DNA from: an uncultured Myxococcales bacterium | GTDB lineage: Bacteria > Myxococcota_A > UBA9042 > DTJE01 | Assembly (NCBI GenBank): GCA_903857665.1 | Contig: CAIOFV010000105.1 | Span: 248,001 to 312,000 of the forward strand | DNA: 64,000 bases | Reading direction: 5' to 3' | Shown here: positions 23,758-32,252 of the stretch, one piece after another | Layout: each line of letters begins with the position of its first letter | Numbering within the stretch: the first letter of the stretch is position 1 | The notes under the pieces: model-generated | Told to the model about the DNA's origin: nothing | Seen by the model: the letters and a program-made list of their open reading frames with translations, nothing else | The model's database searches: none | Made by a program: the position numbers and the translations under genes

Positions 23758-25806
23758 ATGGCGGGTTCCGAAGCAGGAAAGGTCGCTTTCGCACGCATCC
23801 GGCAAGGGGTCGCGGCAGGGGTCATCGTCGAACGGACGTCCCCCCGGGTCGCGGTGCTGACCGAGGCCGGTGTCCGCGAGACGTGGACCGAAGACAAGGT
23901 CTTCTGGGTGGCCGAAGCCCGTGTATCGCTGCATTCGGCCCGGGCCGCCGCCGAATCGCTGATCGCCTTCCGCGAGCGCGTCGAGGAGGCACTGCCTTCC
24001 GTCGATCTGGCCGCCCTGTGGGACGTGGTTGCGGGCGATGGCGGGCGCCAGACGGTCGGCGACCTTGCGGACCTGGCCTTCCCGGCGCCCGGTCCCGAAC
24101 ACCGCGCCGCTGTGGCCTGGGCGTTGGCCCTGGACGACACCCACTTCAAGGCGATCGGCGCCGGGGCCTACGCGGCCCATTCCCGCGAGGCGGTCGAGGC
24201 CGCCTCCCGGCGCAAGGCCCACGCCGACCAGGAAAAGGACCGGCTGAACCGGGCGGCCGAGCGGCTGACGGGGGCCCTGGACGGCATCGAGCCGTTCGAC
24301 GGGGCCGACGTCGCGACCCGCCAGGGCGTGGCCTGGCTGAAGGCCCTGGCCGTCTTCGGGCCCGACGAGGACAAGGACGCGAAGCGGGGCCTGGACCTGC
24401 TGGAGGCGCTGACCGGCGGGACCGGCGGCGACGCGCCTCTGCGGGCCTTCGAGCTGCTGACGCGCCTGAAGGTGTTCCACGAGGACGAGGTCCTGGGCGT
24501 CCACCGCTTCCGGCTGCGGCGCGAGTTCCCGGAGGACGTGCTGGCCGATGCCGAGCGCATCGCGTCGGCGGCGCTGCCCGCGATCGAGCGGGAGGACCGG
24601 GAACCCCTGGCGGTCCGGCCCGGGACGTGCGGCCCCATCGCCATCGACGACCCGTGGACCACCGACGTGGACGACGCGCTGTGGGTGGACGACTCGCCGG
24701 GGCACGACGTGCGGGTCCACATCCTGATCGCGGACCCCAGCGCGGCGGTGGCCCTGGACGGGGTGGTGGGTCGTGAGGGTGCGGCCCGGGCGGCCAGCCT
24801 GTACCTGCCCACGGGCAAGGTGCCGATGCTGCCGCCGGGGCTGTCCGAGGGGGTGCTGTCGCTGGACGGCGGCGCGGACCGGCCGGTGATGGACTTCGCG
24901 TGCACGCTGTCGGCGGACGGCCTGGTGACGGGGTTCCGGGTTGCGCCGGTGACCGCGACGCTGGACCGGCGGATGACGTATGACGCGGTGGACGCGATCC
25001 TGGCGGACCCGGCCTCGACGGATCCCGCGGCATCGGCCCTGCGCACGCTGTGGACGCTGGCGTCGGCGCTGCGGAAGCGTCGCGTGGACGCCGGCGCGGT
25101 GATCGTGGACCGGGACGACGTGTCGGTGCGGGTCATCGACGGCGTGCCCATGCTGAAACGACAGGCGGCGGACTCGCCGGCGCGACGGCTGGTGATGGAG
25201 TTCATGGTGCTGGCGTGCTCGCAGGCGGGACGCTTCGCGCGGGACAACGGCATCCCGCTGGTCTACCGCAAGCAGTCCCCGCCGGACGAAAAGGACCCTG
25301 CGGCGGGCCTGCCGCCCGGGTCGAAGGCCTGGGCCTACAAGATGCTGCGGTCGCTGAAGCGCGCCGAGCTGTCCACGACGCCGGAGCCCCACTGGGGGCT
25401 GGGGGTGGTGGGGTATTCCCAGGTGACGTCGCCGCTGCGGCGGTTCCAGGACTTCCTGGCCCACGTGCAGATCAAGGGCTTCCTGCGCGAGCGCCGGGCC
25501 CCCCTGGACACCGACCGGATCCTGAGGGCCTTCGGGGACCTGGAAACCCAGGCGGACGCGCTGCTGACCACCGAGCGCGAGGCGAAGCGCTACTGGATCC
25601 TGAAGTGGCTGGCCCGGTCCATCGGCCGGGAAGTCGAGGGCGAGGTGGTCGCGATCCAGGGGTCCCGGGCCTTGGTGGAGCTGGACGAAACGGCTCTGGT
25701 GCTGCCGGTGCCGGGCCTGGGGCACCTGTCCCCGGGCAGCCGCGTTCGGGCCCGGGTGCGGGAAGTGGACCCCCGGCGCGACCGCGTGACGCTGGGTCAG
25801 GTGTAG
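23758..25806 (+). CDS. RNase II/RNase R-family exoribonuclease
   Basis: A 682-residue protein of the RNB family, 3'-to-5' RNA degradation. The catalytic block reads 'GPIAIDDPWTTDVDDALWVDD' (~res 296), preserving the four acidic metal ligands. It is followed by 'HILIADPSAAV', 'YLPTGKVPMLPPGLSEGVLSL' and 'VGYSQVTSPLRRFQDFLAH'. The N-terminal ~280 residues are helical, without the clear cold-shock domains of RNase R. A short S1-like beta domain is seen at the C-terminus ('GEVVAIQGSRALVELDE'). ATG 23758 is chosen because the promoter -10 lies 9 nt upstream, implying leaderless initiation. Confidence 0.88.
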   Translation: MAGSEAGKVAFARIRQGVAAGVIVERTSPRVAVLTEAGVRETWTEDKVFWVAEARVSLHSARAAAESLIAFRERVEEALPSVDLAALWDVVAGDGGRQTVGDLADLAFPAPGPEHRAAVAWALALDDTHFKAIGAGAYAAHSREAVEAASRRKAHADQEKDRLNRAAERLTGALDGIEPFDGADVATRQGVAWLKALAVFGPDEDKDAKRGLDLLEALTGGTGGDAPLRAFELLTRLKVFHEDEVLGVHRFRLRREFPEDVLADAERIASAALPAIEREDREPLAVRPGTCGPIAIDDPWTTDVDDALWVDDSPGHDVRVHILIADPSAAVALDGVVGREGAARAASLYLPTGKVPMLPPGLSEGVLSLDGGADRPVMDFACTLSADGLVTGFRVAPVTATLDRRMTYDAVDAILADPASTDPAASALRTLWTLASALRKRRVDAGAVIVDRDDVSVRVIDGVPMLKRQAADSPARRLVMEFMVLACSQAGRFARDNGIPLVYRKQSPPDEKDPAAGLPPGSKAWAYKMLRSLKRAELSTTPEPHWGLGVVGYSQVTSPLRRFQDFLAHVQIKGFLRERRAPLDTDRILRAFGDLETQADALLTTEREAKRYWILKWLARSIGREVEGEVVAIQGSRALVELDETALVLPVPGLGHLSPGSRVRARVREVDPRRDRVTLGQV

Positions 25807-25822
25807 GCAGCCCGAAGGGCTC

Positions 25823-25896
25823 CGTACCCGTACCCGAGCCCGTACCCGTGTACGGTCCTGTTCGGCCCATCGGGTACGGGTACGGGTTCGGGTACG
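25823..25896. terminator. TACCCG-hexamer hairpin between genes
   Basis: Left arm 25823-25848 and right arm 25871-25896 pair over 23 of 26 positions around a 22-nt loop. Both arms are built of the hexamer TACCCG or its complement CGGGTA. The hairpin follows the RNase stop by 16 nt and precedes the radical SAM gene. It lacks a T-run, so it may act as an RNA-stabilising or weak terminator structure. Confidence 0.6.
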
Positions 25897-25920
25897 AATG
25901 GCCCCAAAGGTGGGAGACGC

Positions 25921-28836
25921 ATGATCGACCTGTCGAACCATCCCTGGCTCCCGTTCCTTCACGAGGTGCGGTCGCCGTCGCGGTACGTCGGCGGGGAGTT
26001 CGGGTCCGTGACCCGGGCGCCGGGCGGCGAGGCAGCGAGCCTCTGCCTGGCCTTCCCGGACGTCTACGAGGTGGGCATGTCCCACCTGGGCACCCAGATC
26101 CTGTACGACCTGCTGTCTCGGGAAGACGACCTGCGCGTCGAGCGGTGCTTTTCGCCGTGGGGGGACCTCGAGGACGAACTGCGCCGCCGCGAGCTGCCGC
26201 TGGTGTCGCTGGAGACCTTCACCCCGCTGAAGGACTTCGACGTTGTCGGGATCTCGCTGCAGCACGAACTGTGCTTCACGAACATCCTGACGATCCTGGA
26301 CCTGGGCGGCATCCCGCTGCACGCCGCCGAGCGCGACGACCGGGCGCCCATCGTGCTGGGAGGCGGCCCGGGGGCGCTGCACCCGGAACCGGTGGCGCCG
26401 TTCTTCGACGCCTTCTTCTGCGGCGAGGCCGAGGCGGACCTGGGGCCCCTGCTGCGCGAGATCGGGCGGCTGCGGCGGGGTGGCGCAACGCGACGCGAGG
26501 TATGGCGGGCGCTGGCGGGCCGTCCGGGCGTGTACGTGCCGGCCCTGTACGAGGCCGTGCGGGACGAGTCGTCGGGCCTGAAGGTGCCGCGGCCCATCGA
26601 CGCCGCGGCCCCGGCCGTGGTGCGTCGCGTGGTGGTGCCGGACCTGGACGCGTTCCCGCTGCCCGCTGTCACGGTGGTGCCCTGGAACCGTGCGGTGTTC
26701 GACCGGGCCTCGCTGGAGGTGGCCCGCGGCTGTTCGGAAGGCTGCCGCTTCTGCGAGGCGGGGTACACGTACCGGCCGCTGCGGGACCGTTCGCCGGCGG
26801 CGATGCTGGACGTGGCCCAGCGGGCCGTGACGACCTGCGGCCACGACGAGGTGTCGCTGGGCGCCCTGTCGCCGGCGGACTACCCGGCCCTGTCGCCCCT
26901 GGTCGGCGCCCTGTCGCGGGCGTTGACCCCGAAGGGCGTCACGCTGTCGGTGTCGTCGCTGCGGGCCTACGGGCTGTCCGAGCAGATCCTGAAGGACCTG
27001 CGGGCGGTGCGGGCGGCGGGCCTGACGCTGGCCCCGGAGGCCGGCACCCAGCGGCTGCGGGACGTCATCAACAAGAACGTGACCGACGAGGACCTCCGGG
27101 AGGCGGCGCGGCGGGCGTTCGCGAACCAGTGGCCGCGCCTCAAGCTGTACTTCATGATCGGCCTGCCCACCGAGACCGACGACGACGTCCGGGCGATCGC
27201 GGAACTGGCGCGGTCCGTGCTGCGGCTGGGTCGCGGGATGGGGCGTGCCGAGGTGACCGCGGCGGTCGGGGTGTTCGTGCCGCGGCCCCATACGCCGTTC
27301 CAGTGGGAAGGCATGGCGTCGCCGGAGGTGCTGGAAGCCCGGCAGGCGATCCTGCGGGACGCGGCCCGCAAGTCGGGCGTGTCCATGAAGCTGCCGGAGG
27401 TGGCGACATCGCGCCTGGAGTGCGTTTTCGCCCGCGGGGACCGGGACCTGGCGCGGGTCGTCGAGCGCGCATGGCGCCTGGGGTGCCGGTTCGACCAGTG
27501 GGGCGAGGCGGCGCGGCCGGACCTGTGGGACGAGGCGTTCGCCGCCGAGGGGATCGACCCCGAAGCCTACCGCCGGCCGATCCCGATGGGCGCGGCGCTG
27601 CCCTGGGAGATCATCGACCCGGGTGTGTCCCGGTCATTCCTGCGCCGCGAGCACGAGAAGGCCATGGAGGGGCGGCTGACGCCCCCGTGCGAACGGCCGC
27701 CGGTCCCCGCGGGAGCGCGGTCGGGGGCCGAGGACTGGAAGTCCGCGACCACCGTGGTGTGCCACGCATGCGGCGCCGGGTGTGATCCCGCGGCGATCGC
27801 CAGGGCGCGATGCGCGGTGGTGGACGCGGGCGAGATGCTGGCCGCGGAACTGGCGGCGGCGGTGGCGCTGGAAGGTGCGGCTGCGGGCCCGGGCGACCCC
27901 GCGGTGGCGCCGCAGGTGGATGCGACGATCGATACGCAGACCGGCGACGTCGAAGGCGCGCCCGATGCCGCGCCCGCCGAACCGGCGCCGCTCGACGTGC
28001 CGCTCGCCGCCGAGGGCCCGCCCGCCCCGCCCCCGAAGAAGAAGCGCAAGCTTCCCCCGATGCCGCCGACGGAACCCTTCACCACGTGGCACGTGCGCTT
28101 CACGCGGGTGGGGCGCGCGTCGTACCTGTCGCAGATCGATCTCGTGAAGCACCTTCCGCGGATCCTGCGCCGGGCTGGCCTCGTGATCCGGATGTCCGGC
28201 GGGTACCACCCGTTGCCGAAGCTGACCTACCGGGACCCGATGCCCGTCGGCTACCAGTCGGCCGGCGAGTGGCTGGACGCAGACCTGGTCCGGAGCCGCT
28301 TCGTGCTGCCCGGCACCGGGTTCGTGGGGGCGCGGCCCGCGGACCGGCCCATCGGATCGATGGAACCTGCGGCCGTCGCCGACCTCGGTGCCGAACTGGT
28401 CGCGGCCCTCAACGCCGCGTCAGTGGACGGGATCCGGTTCCTGGGCGCAATCCCGGTCGCCGGCAAGCGGGGAGCATCGGGGCAGCCCCGGTACGCGTTT
28501 GCCAGCCCCTTCGACGCCGCCACGACCGCCGAGCGCCTGTCGCCCCTGGCCCTGGTTCCCCTGGCGGACGTCGAGCGCGCCGACGTAGAGGCGTCCGGTT
28601 GCCAACCCCGTCCGTTCCGCGAAGGCGGCACGCCCTGCGTGCTCACCTGGCCCCGCGAGCGCCCCGAGGGGCGTCCCCACGAGGTGCTGGCCCGCACGCT
28701 GGGCCGCGAGTATGCCCCCTTCGACCTGGTGCGCCTGTACGACGATCCGAGGGCAGGGGTGGACGCGACAACTGGGGATCCGGCGCCGGACGTCGTGACG
28801 GAAGCCGCTTTCCAGGACGGATTACCGCTCGTGTGA
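25921..28836 (+). CDS. Fused B12-binding radical SAM protein with TIGR03936/DUF2344 C-terminus
   Basis: A 971-residue protein joining two parts that are separate genes in many bacteria (TIGR03960 and TIGR03936). The N-terminal region has a cobalamin-binding-like fold ('AFPDVYEVGMSHLGTQILYDLL'). The radical SAM cluster motif CxxxCxxC is at 271-278 ('CSEGCRFCEAG'). After a ~90-residue low-complexity Ala/Pro/Lys linker comes the DUF2344 domain ('RVGRASYLSQIDLVKHLPRIL', 'GGYHPLPKLTY'). A 'CHACGAGC' Cys cluster precedes the linker. The substrate is unknown; a role in tRNA or ribosome modification is often suggested because many partners sit near rplU-rpmA. GGGAG precedes the ATG. Confidence 0.88.
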   Translation: MIDLSNHPWLPFLHEVRSPSRYVGGEFGSVTRAPGGEAASLCLAFPDVYEVGMSHLGTQILYDLLSREDDLRVERCFSPWGDLEDELRRRELPLVSLETFTPLKDFDVVGISLQHELCFTNILTILDLGGIPLHAAERDDRAPIVLGGGPGALHPEPVAPFFDAFFCGEAEADLGPLLREIGRLRRGGATRREVWRALAGRPGVYVPALYEAVRDESSGLKVPRPIDAAAPAVVRRVVVPDLDAFPLPAVTVVPWNRAVFDRASLEVARGCSEGCRFCEAGYTYRPLRDRSPAAMLDVAQRAVTTCGHDEVSLGALSPADYPALSPLVGALSRALTPKGVTLSVSSLRAYGLSEQILKDLRAVRAAGLTLAPEAGTQRLRDVINKNVTDEDLREAARRAFANQWPRLKLYFMIGLPTETDDDVRAIAELARSVLRLGRGMGRAEVTAAVGVFVPRPHTPFQWEGMASPEVLEARQAILRDAARKSGVSMKLPEVATSRLECVFARGDRDLARVVERAWRLGCRFDQWGEAARPDLWDEAFAAEGIDPEAYRRPIPMGAALPWEIIDPGVSRSFLRREHEKAMEGRLTPPCERPPVPAGARSGAEDWKSATTVVCHACGAGCDPAAIARARCAVVDAGEMLAAELAAAVALEGAAAGPGDPAVAPQVDATIDTQTGDVEGAPDAAPAEPAPLDVPLAAEGPPAPPPKKKRKLPPMPPTEPFTTWHVRFTRVGRASYLSQIDLVKHLPRILRRAGLVIRMSGGYHPLPKLTYRDPMPVGYQSAGEWLDADLVRSRFVLPGTGFVGARPADRPIGSMEPAAVADLGAELVAALNAASVDGIRFLGAIPVAGKRGASGQPRYAFASPFDAATTAERLSPLALVPLADVERADVEASGCQPRPFREGGTPCVLTWPRERPEGRPHEVLARTLGREYAPFDLVRLYDDPRAGVDATTGDPAPDVVTEAAFQDGLPLV

Positions 28837-28846
28837 TCCCGCCCGA

Positions 28847-29377
28847 CTACATGGGATCCGGCATGCAGCAGGCGGCCTGGTCGCCGCATTTGACGCACGT
28901 GGGTCGCTGTCCCGCCGGCATGCAGAGGCATTTTTCGAGCGATCCGAGAACGTCTCCGGGTCGGATGGCCACGCCATCATCCCCCCAGGCCTGGGCCCCC
29001 GACGTCAGTTTCATGTGGGCCACGCCCGCGCCAACGGTTCCCGCGAGGTAGTAGGCTCCGCCCTGGGCCGAGAAGTTCCCCCAGGTGTCCCAGAGGCCCC
29101 ACAGGTCGATGGGCGCCCCTTCACGCGGGTAGACGACCGCGTGGGCCCGGAAGCGGTCGGCGGATGCCGTGACCTTGGCACGTCCCATCAACACCGCCAT
29201 GTCCGGGTGTTCCAGAATGACCGAGACTCGATCCGGTGTGGCCGTGCGCTCGGGCGCCTTCGAGATCGTCCAGTCGAACGCCCGGTCACCCGTGGCTTCC
29301 GCCAGGTCACCGCAGCCGAACGACACCGCGATCGGAAGGACCAGCACGGCCAGCCCCACAACGATGTGCGACCGCAT
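28847..29377 (-). CDS. Secreted or lipid-anchored Cys-rich protein
   Basis: A 176-residue protein. The signal 'MRSHIVVGLAVLVLPIAVSFGCG' has an SFGC lipobox-like end. The middle is beta-rich ('VSVILEHPDMAVLMGRAKVTA', 'GAPIDLWGLWDTWGNF'). The last 28 residues hold six Cys ('CLCMPAGQRPTCVKCGDQAAC'), suggesting disulfides or metal binding. GGGAGG lies 6 nt before the ATG. The gene converges on the radical SAM gene with a 10-nt gap. No family recognised. Confidence 0.65.
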   Translation of the reverse strand: MRSHIVVGLAVLVLPIAVSFGCGDLAEATGDRAFDWTISKAPERTATPDRVSVILEHPDMAVLMGRAKVTASADRFRAHAVVYPREGAPIDLWGLWDTWGNFSAQGGAYYLAGTVGAGVAHMKLTSGAQAWGDDGVAIRPGDVLGSLEKCLCMPAGQRPTCVKCGDQAACCMPDPM

Positions 29378-29436
29378 GATAGCCTCCCCGCTCCAGTCCT
29401 TTCATTCAATCCATCCTTTGAGGTCTCCTCACTTCG

Positions 29437-29464
29437 ATGGTAGGCCCGGGGGAACCGCCGTCAA
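29437..29464 (-). promoter_or_regulatory. Promoter of the Cys-rich secreted protein gene
   Basis: Minus-strand TTGACG (29464-29459) and TACCAT (29442-29437) are spaced 16 nt apart, about 60 nt before the ATG at 29377. Confidence 0.45.
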
Positions 29465-29542
29465 TAGGGCTGAACCCTACGAGATGATAGGTGATATGCT
29501 CGCCATGTCGTCCAGCCAGGCCCCGTGCCCGGAGGAAGGTGC

Positions 29543-30445
29543 ATGCTGCGATCCCTGCCGCCGCCCGTGAAGGGTGTCGTCGCCTTCCTGACGTGCGCCC
29601 TGAGCACCGGGTTCTGGGCGGTGCCGCTGCTCGCGGTGGCGATCCCGAAGATGTTGATCCCCGTCCCCGGGCTCCAGGCGGTGTTCGAACGGGTGCTGTC
29701 GCGCATCGCCGAGAACTGGGTCGCGTTCAACGGCACCTGGATGCGATGGACGCAGGCGACCCGATGGGACGTGGAAGGCGTGGACGGGCTGGCGTACCGC
29801 GGCTGGTACCTGGTGGTGTCGAACCACCAGTCCTGGGTGGACATCTTCGTGCTGCAGCGCGTGCTGAACCGGCGGATCCCGCTGCTCAAGTTCTTCCTGA
29901 AGCGCGAACTGATCCGGGTGCCGGTGTTCGGGCTGGCGTGGTGGGCGCTGGACTTCCCGTTCGTGCGGCGCCACGACGCGGCGACGCTGGCCCGCCGTCC
30001 CGAACTGCGGGACATCGACATCCAGACCACCCGCCAGGCATGCGCGAAGTTCTCGCGCATTCCCACCAGCGTGATGAACTTCCTGGAAGGCACGCGGTTC
30101 TCGCCGGACAAGCACGCGTCGCAGGGCTCAACCTACCGGCACCTGCTGAAGCCGAAGTCCGGCGGGATCGCGCAGGCGATCGGGGCGCTGGGGGACCGGT
30201 TCCAGTCGCTGCTGGACGTGACGATCGTCTACCCTGGCGGTCGCCCGACCTTCTGGGACTTCCTGTCGGGCCGGGTACCGGAGGTCGTCGTGCGGATTCG
30301 CCAGGAGCCGATCCCTCCGGACCTTCTCCACGGGGACCACGACCTGGATCCGGAGGTGCGCGCCCGGTTCCAACAGTGGGTGCAGGGCCTGTGGGAACGC
30401 AAGGACCGGCAGATCGACGAACTGCTGGCGCGCGCGCCGGACTGA
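29543..30445 (+). CDS. PlsC-family lysophospholipid acyltransferase
   Basis: A 300-residue membrane acyltransferase of the 1-acyl-sn-glycerol-3-phosphate acyltransferase superfamily, closest in look to the YihG/LCLAT branch. The catalytic HxxxxD is 'NHQSWVD' (His95, Asp100), followed by 'KFFLKRELIRVPVFG' and 'NFLEGTRFSP' (the EGTR block). One or two N-terminal membrane helices are present ('VVAFLTCALSTGFWAVPLLAVAI'). ATG 29543 is 5-6 nt after GGAGGAAG. The track's earlier ATG overlaps the Shine-Dalgarno. Probable role: remodelling or synthesis of membrane phospholipids. Confidence 0.88.
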   Translation: MLRSLPPPVKGVVAFLTCALSTGFWAVPLLAVAIPKMLIPVPGLQAVFERVLSRIAENWVAFNGTWMRWTQATRWDVEGVDGLAYRGWYLVVSNHQSWVDIFVLQRVLNRRIPLLKFFLKRELIRVPVFGLAWWALDFPFVRRHDAATLARRPELRDIDIQTTRQACAKFSRIPTSVMNFLEGTRFSPDKHASQGSTYRHLLKPKSGGIAQAIGALGDRFQSLLDVTIVYPGGRPTFWDFLSGRVPEVVVRIRQEPIPPDLLHGDHDLDPEVRARFQQWVQGLWERKDRQIDELLARAPD

Positions 30446-30448
30446 CGG

Positions 30449-31294
30449 TCAGAACGACTCCCGGCCGTCTTCCATCAGGCGGTCGTACAGGAACGGCGGC
30501 AGGAACGCCGACCGGTGGATGTCGCCGCAGTAGTACCGGGTCGGCGTGACGGGCGCGCGTGCCGGGACGCGCAGCGACGCCCCGTTGGTGCCCACCGCGA
30601 AGCACCACCAGTTGCCGGCGTAGGTGGCGATCGGGGCCGTGTACAGGTCCGCGCATGGGAACGACGCCCGCAGCGTCTGTTGCACTTCGCGGACGATCGG
30701 GAAGTGGAAGTGCAGCGATTCGGACAGCGTCACGAAGGCGCCGCCCGGCCCGAGGATCGACCGCGCCCGCCCGAAGAATTCCGGCGTGAACAGCGACTTC
30801 GCGAAGCCGACGATGTCCGTGCTGTCCACCAGGATCACGTCGGCCTTCCCCTCGAACTCGGCCAGGAACCGGGCGCCGTCCATCGGGCAGTGCTCGACCC
30901 GGGGGTCGTCCAGCCCGGACGCCACGGTCGGGAAGTACGCCTGCGACACCCGGGTGACCTCGGGGTCGATGTCCACCAGGTACGCCTTCTTCACCGACGG
31001 GTGCTTGACCACCTCGCGGATGACGCCGCCGTCGCCGCCCCCGATGACGACGACCGTTTCCGGCGCCGCCATGGCGTGCAGCGGCACGTGGGCCAGCATC
31101 TCGTGGTAGTAGAACTCGTCGCGCTCGGTGAACTGGACCACGCCGTCCAGGATCAGCATGCGTCCGAAGAACGGGTTCACGACCACCGCGAATTCCTGGT
31201 ACTCGCTGGTCCCGCGGTACAGGACTTCGGTCACCTCGTAGCCGTACTGGATGGGCGCGTAGGGGTCCTTTTCGAAGAGCCTCACGTCGGCCAT
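30449..31294 (-). CDS. speE: Spermidine synthase (polyamine aminopropyltransferase)
   Basis: Moves an aminopropyl group from decarboxylated S-adenosylmethionine to putrescine. It has 281 residues. The family markers are 'GRMLILDGVVQFTERDEFYYHEML', 'VVVIGGGDGGVIREVVKHPSV', 'VDIDPEVTRVS' and 'DVILVDSTD'. In the last, the catalytic Asp is followed by Ser-Thr, as in many bacterial SpeE enzymes. ATG 31294 has GGAGGT 6 nt upstream. It is the last gene of an operon with a secreted protein, an APC permease and a SUMF1-type protein. No decarboxylase (speD) is in the window. Confidence 0.92.
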   Translation of the reverse strand: MADVRLFEKDPYAPIQYGYEVTEVLYRGTSEYQEFAVVVNPFFGRMLILDGVVQFTERDEFYYHEMLAHVPLHAMAAPETVVVIGGGDGGVIREVVKHPSVKKAYLVDIDPEVTRVSQAYFPTVASGLDDPRVEHCPMDGARFLAEFEGKADVILVDSTDIVGFAKSLFTPEFFGRARSILGPGGAFVTLSESLHFHFPIVREVQQTLRASFPCADLYTAPIATYAGNWWCFAVGTNGASLRVPARAPVTPTRYYCGDIHRSAFLPPFLYDRLMEDGRESF

Positions 31295-31310
31295 GCATGC
31301 ACCTCCGTCG

Positions 31311-32252
31311 TCAGCGTGCCCTCGTCGCGGCCGCCTCGGCGGGGCTGGCGGCGCATCGGAATCCGAAGTGGTGGAACTCGGGTTGGTTGGCGGGGACGTG
31401 GGGGCGGCGGTAGACGGTCGTGTTGTATTCCGCCGGCCAGAACCAGGAACCCCCCCGGACCGTGCGCTGCAAGTGCCCCGGACAGGGTTCCGCGCCGCCG
31501 CAGGGACCCCGGGGATCCACACCGGCGCACGCGGCGCCGCATACCGCCCACGAGTCGCTGAACCAGTCGGCGGTCCATTCGAAGGCGTTCCCGATCATGT
31601 CATACAGACCGTAGATGCCCGCGGGGCGGGAGCCGACCTCGAGGGGGCGGCCCGTTTCGGGGTGGCCGCCCAGAGTCTTGGGTGTGCCGCAGGAGCGGCC
31701 CGAGTCGTCCATGTACACGGCCCGGGCGCAGGTGATGGGGTCGTTGCCCCAGGAATACAGGCGGCCGTCGGTTCCCCGCGCCGCCTTCTCCCACTCGGCC
31801 TCGGTGGGGAGGTGCTTGCCGTGGGTCCTGCAGTAGGCGGCCGCGTCGTACCACGACACTCCGGTGATCGGCTGGCGCGGGCGATTGTAATCCGCGTACT
31901 TCGGGCCCGCGTCGGGGCAGTCCCCGGTCTGGATGCAGGCGCGGAAGTCGGCCACCGTCACCTCGAAGCGGTCCATGTGGAACGTCTGGACGAAGACCAC
32001 CGAGGCCGGGCGTGCCGGGGCCGGGCCCTCGTCGGTTCCCCGGCGGAACGGGCCGCCCGGGATGCAGTTCATCCGCGGGGGAGACGAATCGCAGGGGATC
32101 ACGTCGGGTGCGCCGGGGAAGGGTTGCATGGTCGCGGGACCGGCGGGACGGGGTCGGGCGCGGGCGACGGCCGGGTCGGGTCGGGCGAGCAGCAATCCGA
32201 GGACGGCGGACGCGAGCATCCGGATCGCGCGATCGACCTGCCGGTCACGCAT
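31311..32252 (-). CDS. SUMF1 / formylglycine-generating-enzyme-like secreted protein
   Basis: A 313-residue protein with an N-terminal hydrophobic segment ('RMLASAVLGLLLARP') and a SUMF1 (sulfatase-modifying factor) fold. It has 'FHMDRFEVTVADFRAC', 'PITGVSWYDAAAYCRTHGKHLPTEAEWEKAARG', 'GNAFEWTADWF', 'VRGGSWFWPAEYN' and 'FGFRCA'. Many bacterial proteins of this fold are not formylglycine enzymes but binding or structural modules. Ten or more Cys suggest an extracytoplasmic location. It overlaps the end of the APC permease gene by 8 nt. No sulfatase is nearby. Confidence 0.85.
   Translation of the reverse strand: MRDRQVDRAIRMLASAVLGLLLARPDPAVARARPRPAGPATMQPFPGAPDVIPCDSSPPRMNCIPGGPFRRGTDEGPAPARPASVVFVQTFHMDRFEVTVADFRACIQTGDCPDAGPKYADYNRPRQPITGVSWYDAAAYCRTHGKHLPTEAEWEKAARGTDGRLYSWGNDPITCARAVYMDDSGRSCGTPKTLGGHPETGRPLEVGSRPAGIYGLYDMIGNAFEWTADWFSDSWAVCGAACAGVDPRGPCGGAEPCPGHLQRTVRGGSWFWPAEYNTTVYRRPHVPANQPEFHHFGFRCAASPAEAAATRAR

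Noticed and set aside
22519-27291. 1590-aa minus-strand ORF
   Set aside because: It is antisense to the RNase and radical SAM genes, with low-complexity His/Arg/Gln-rich composition and no recognisable domain.
31311-32252. True formylglycine-generating enzyme for sulfatases
   Set aside because: The SUMF1 fold is clear, but no sulfatase is nearby and many SUMF1-fold bacterial proteins lack this activity.
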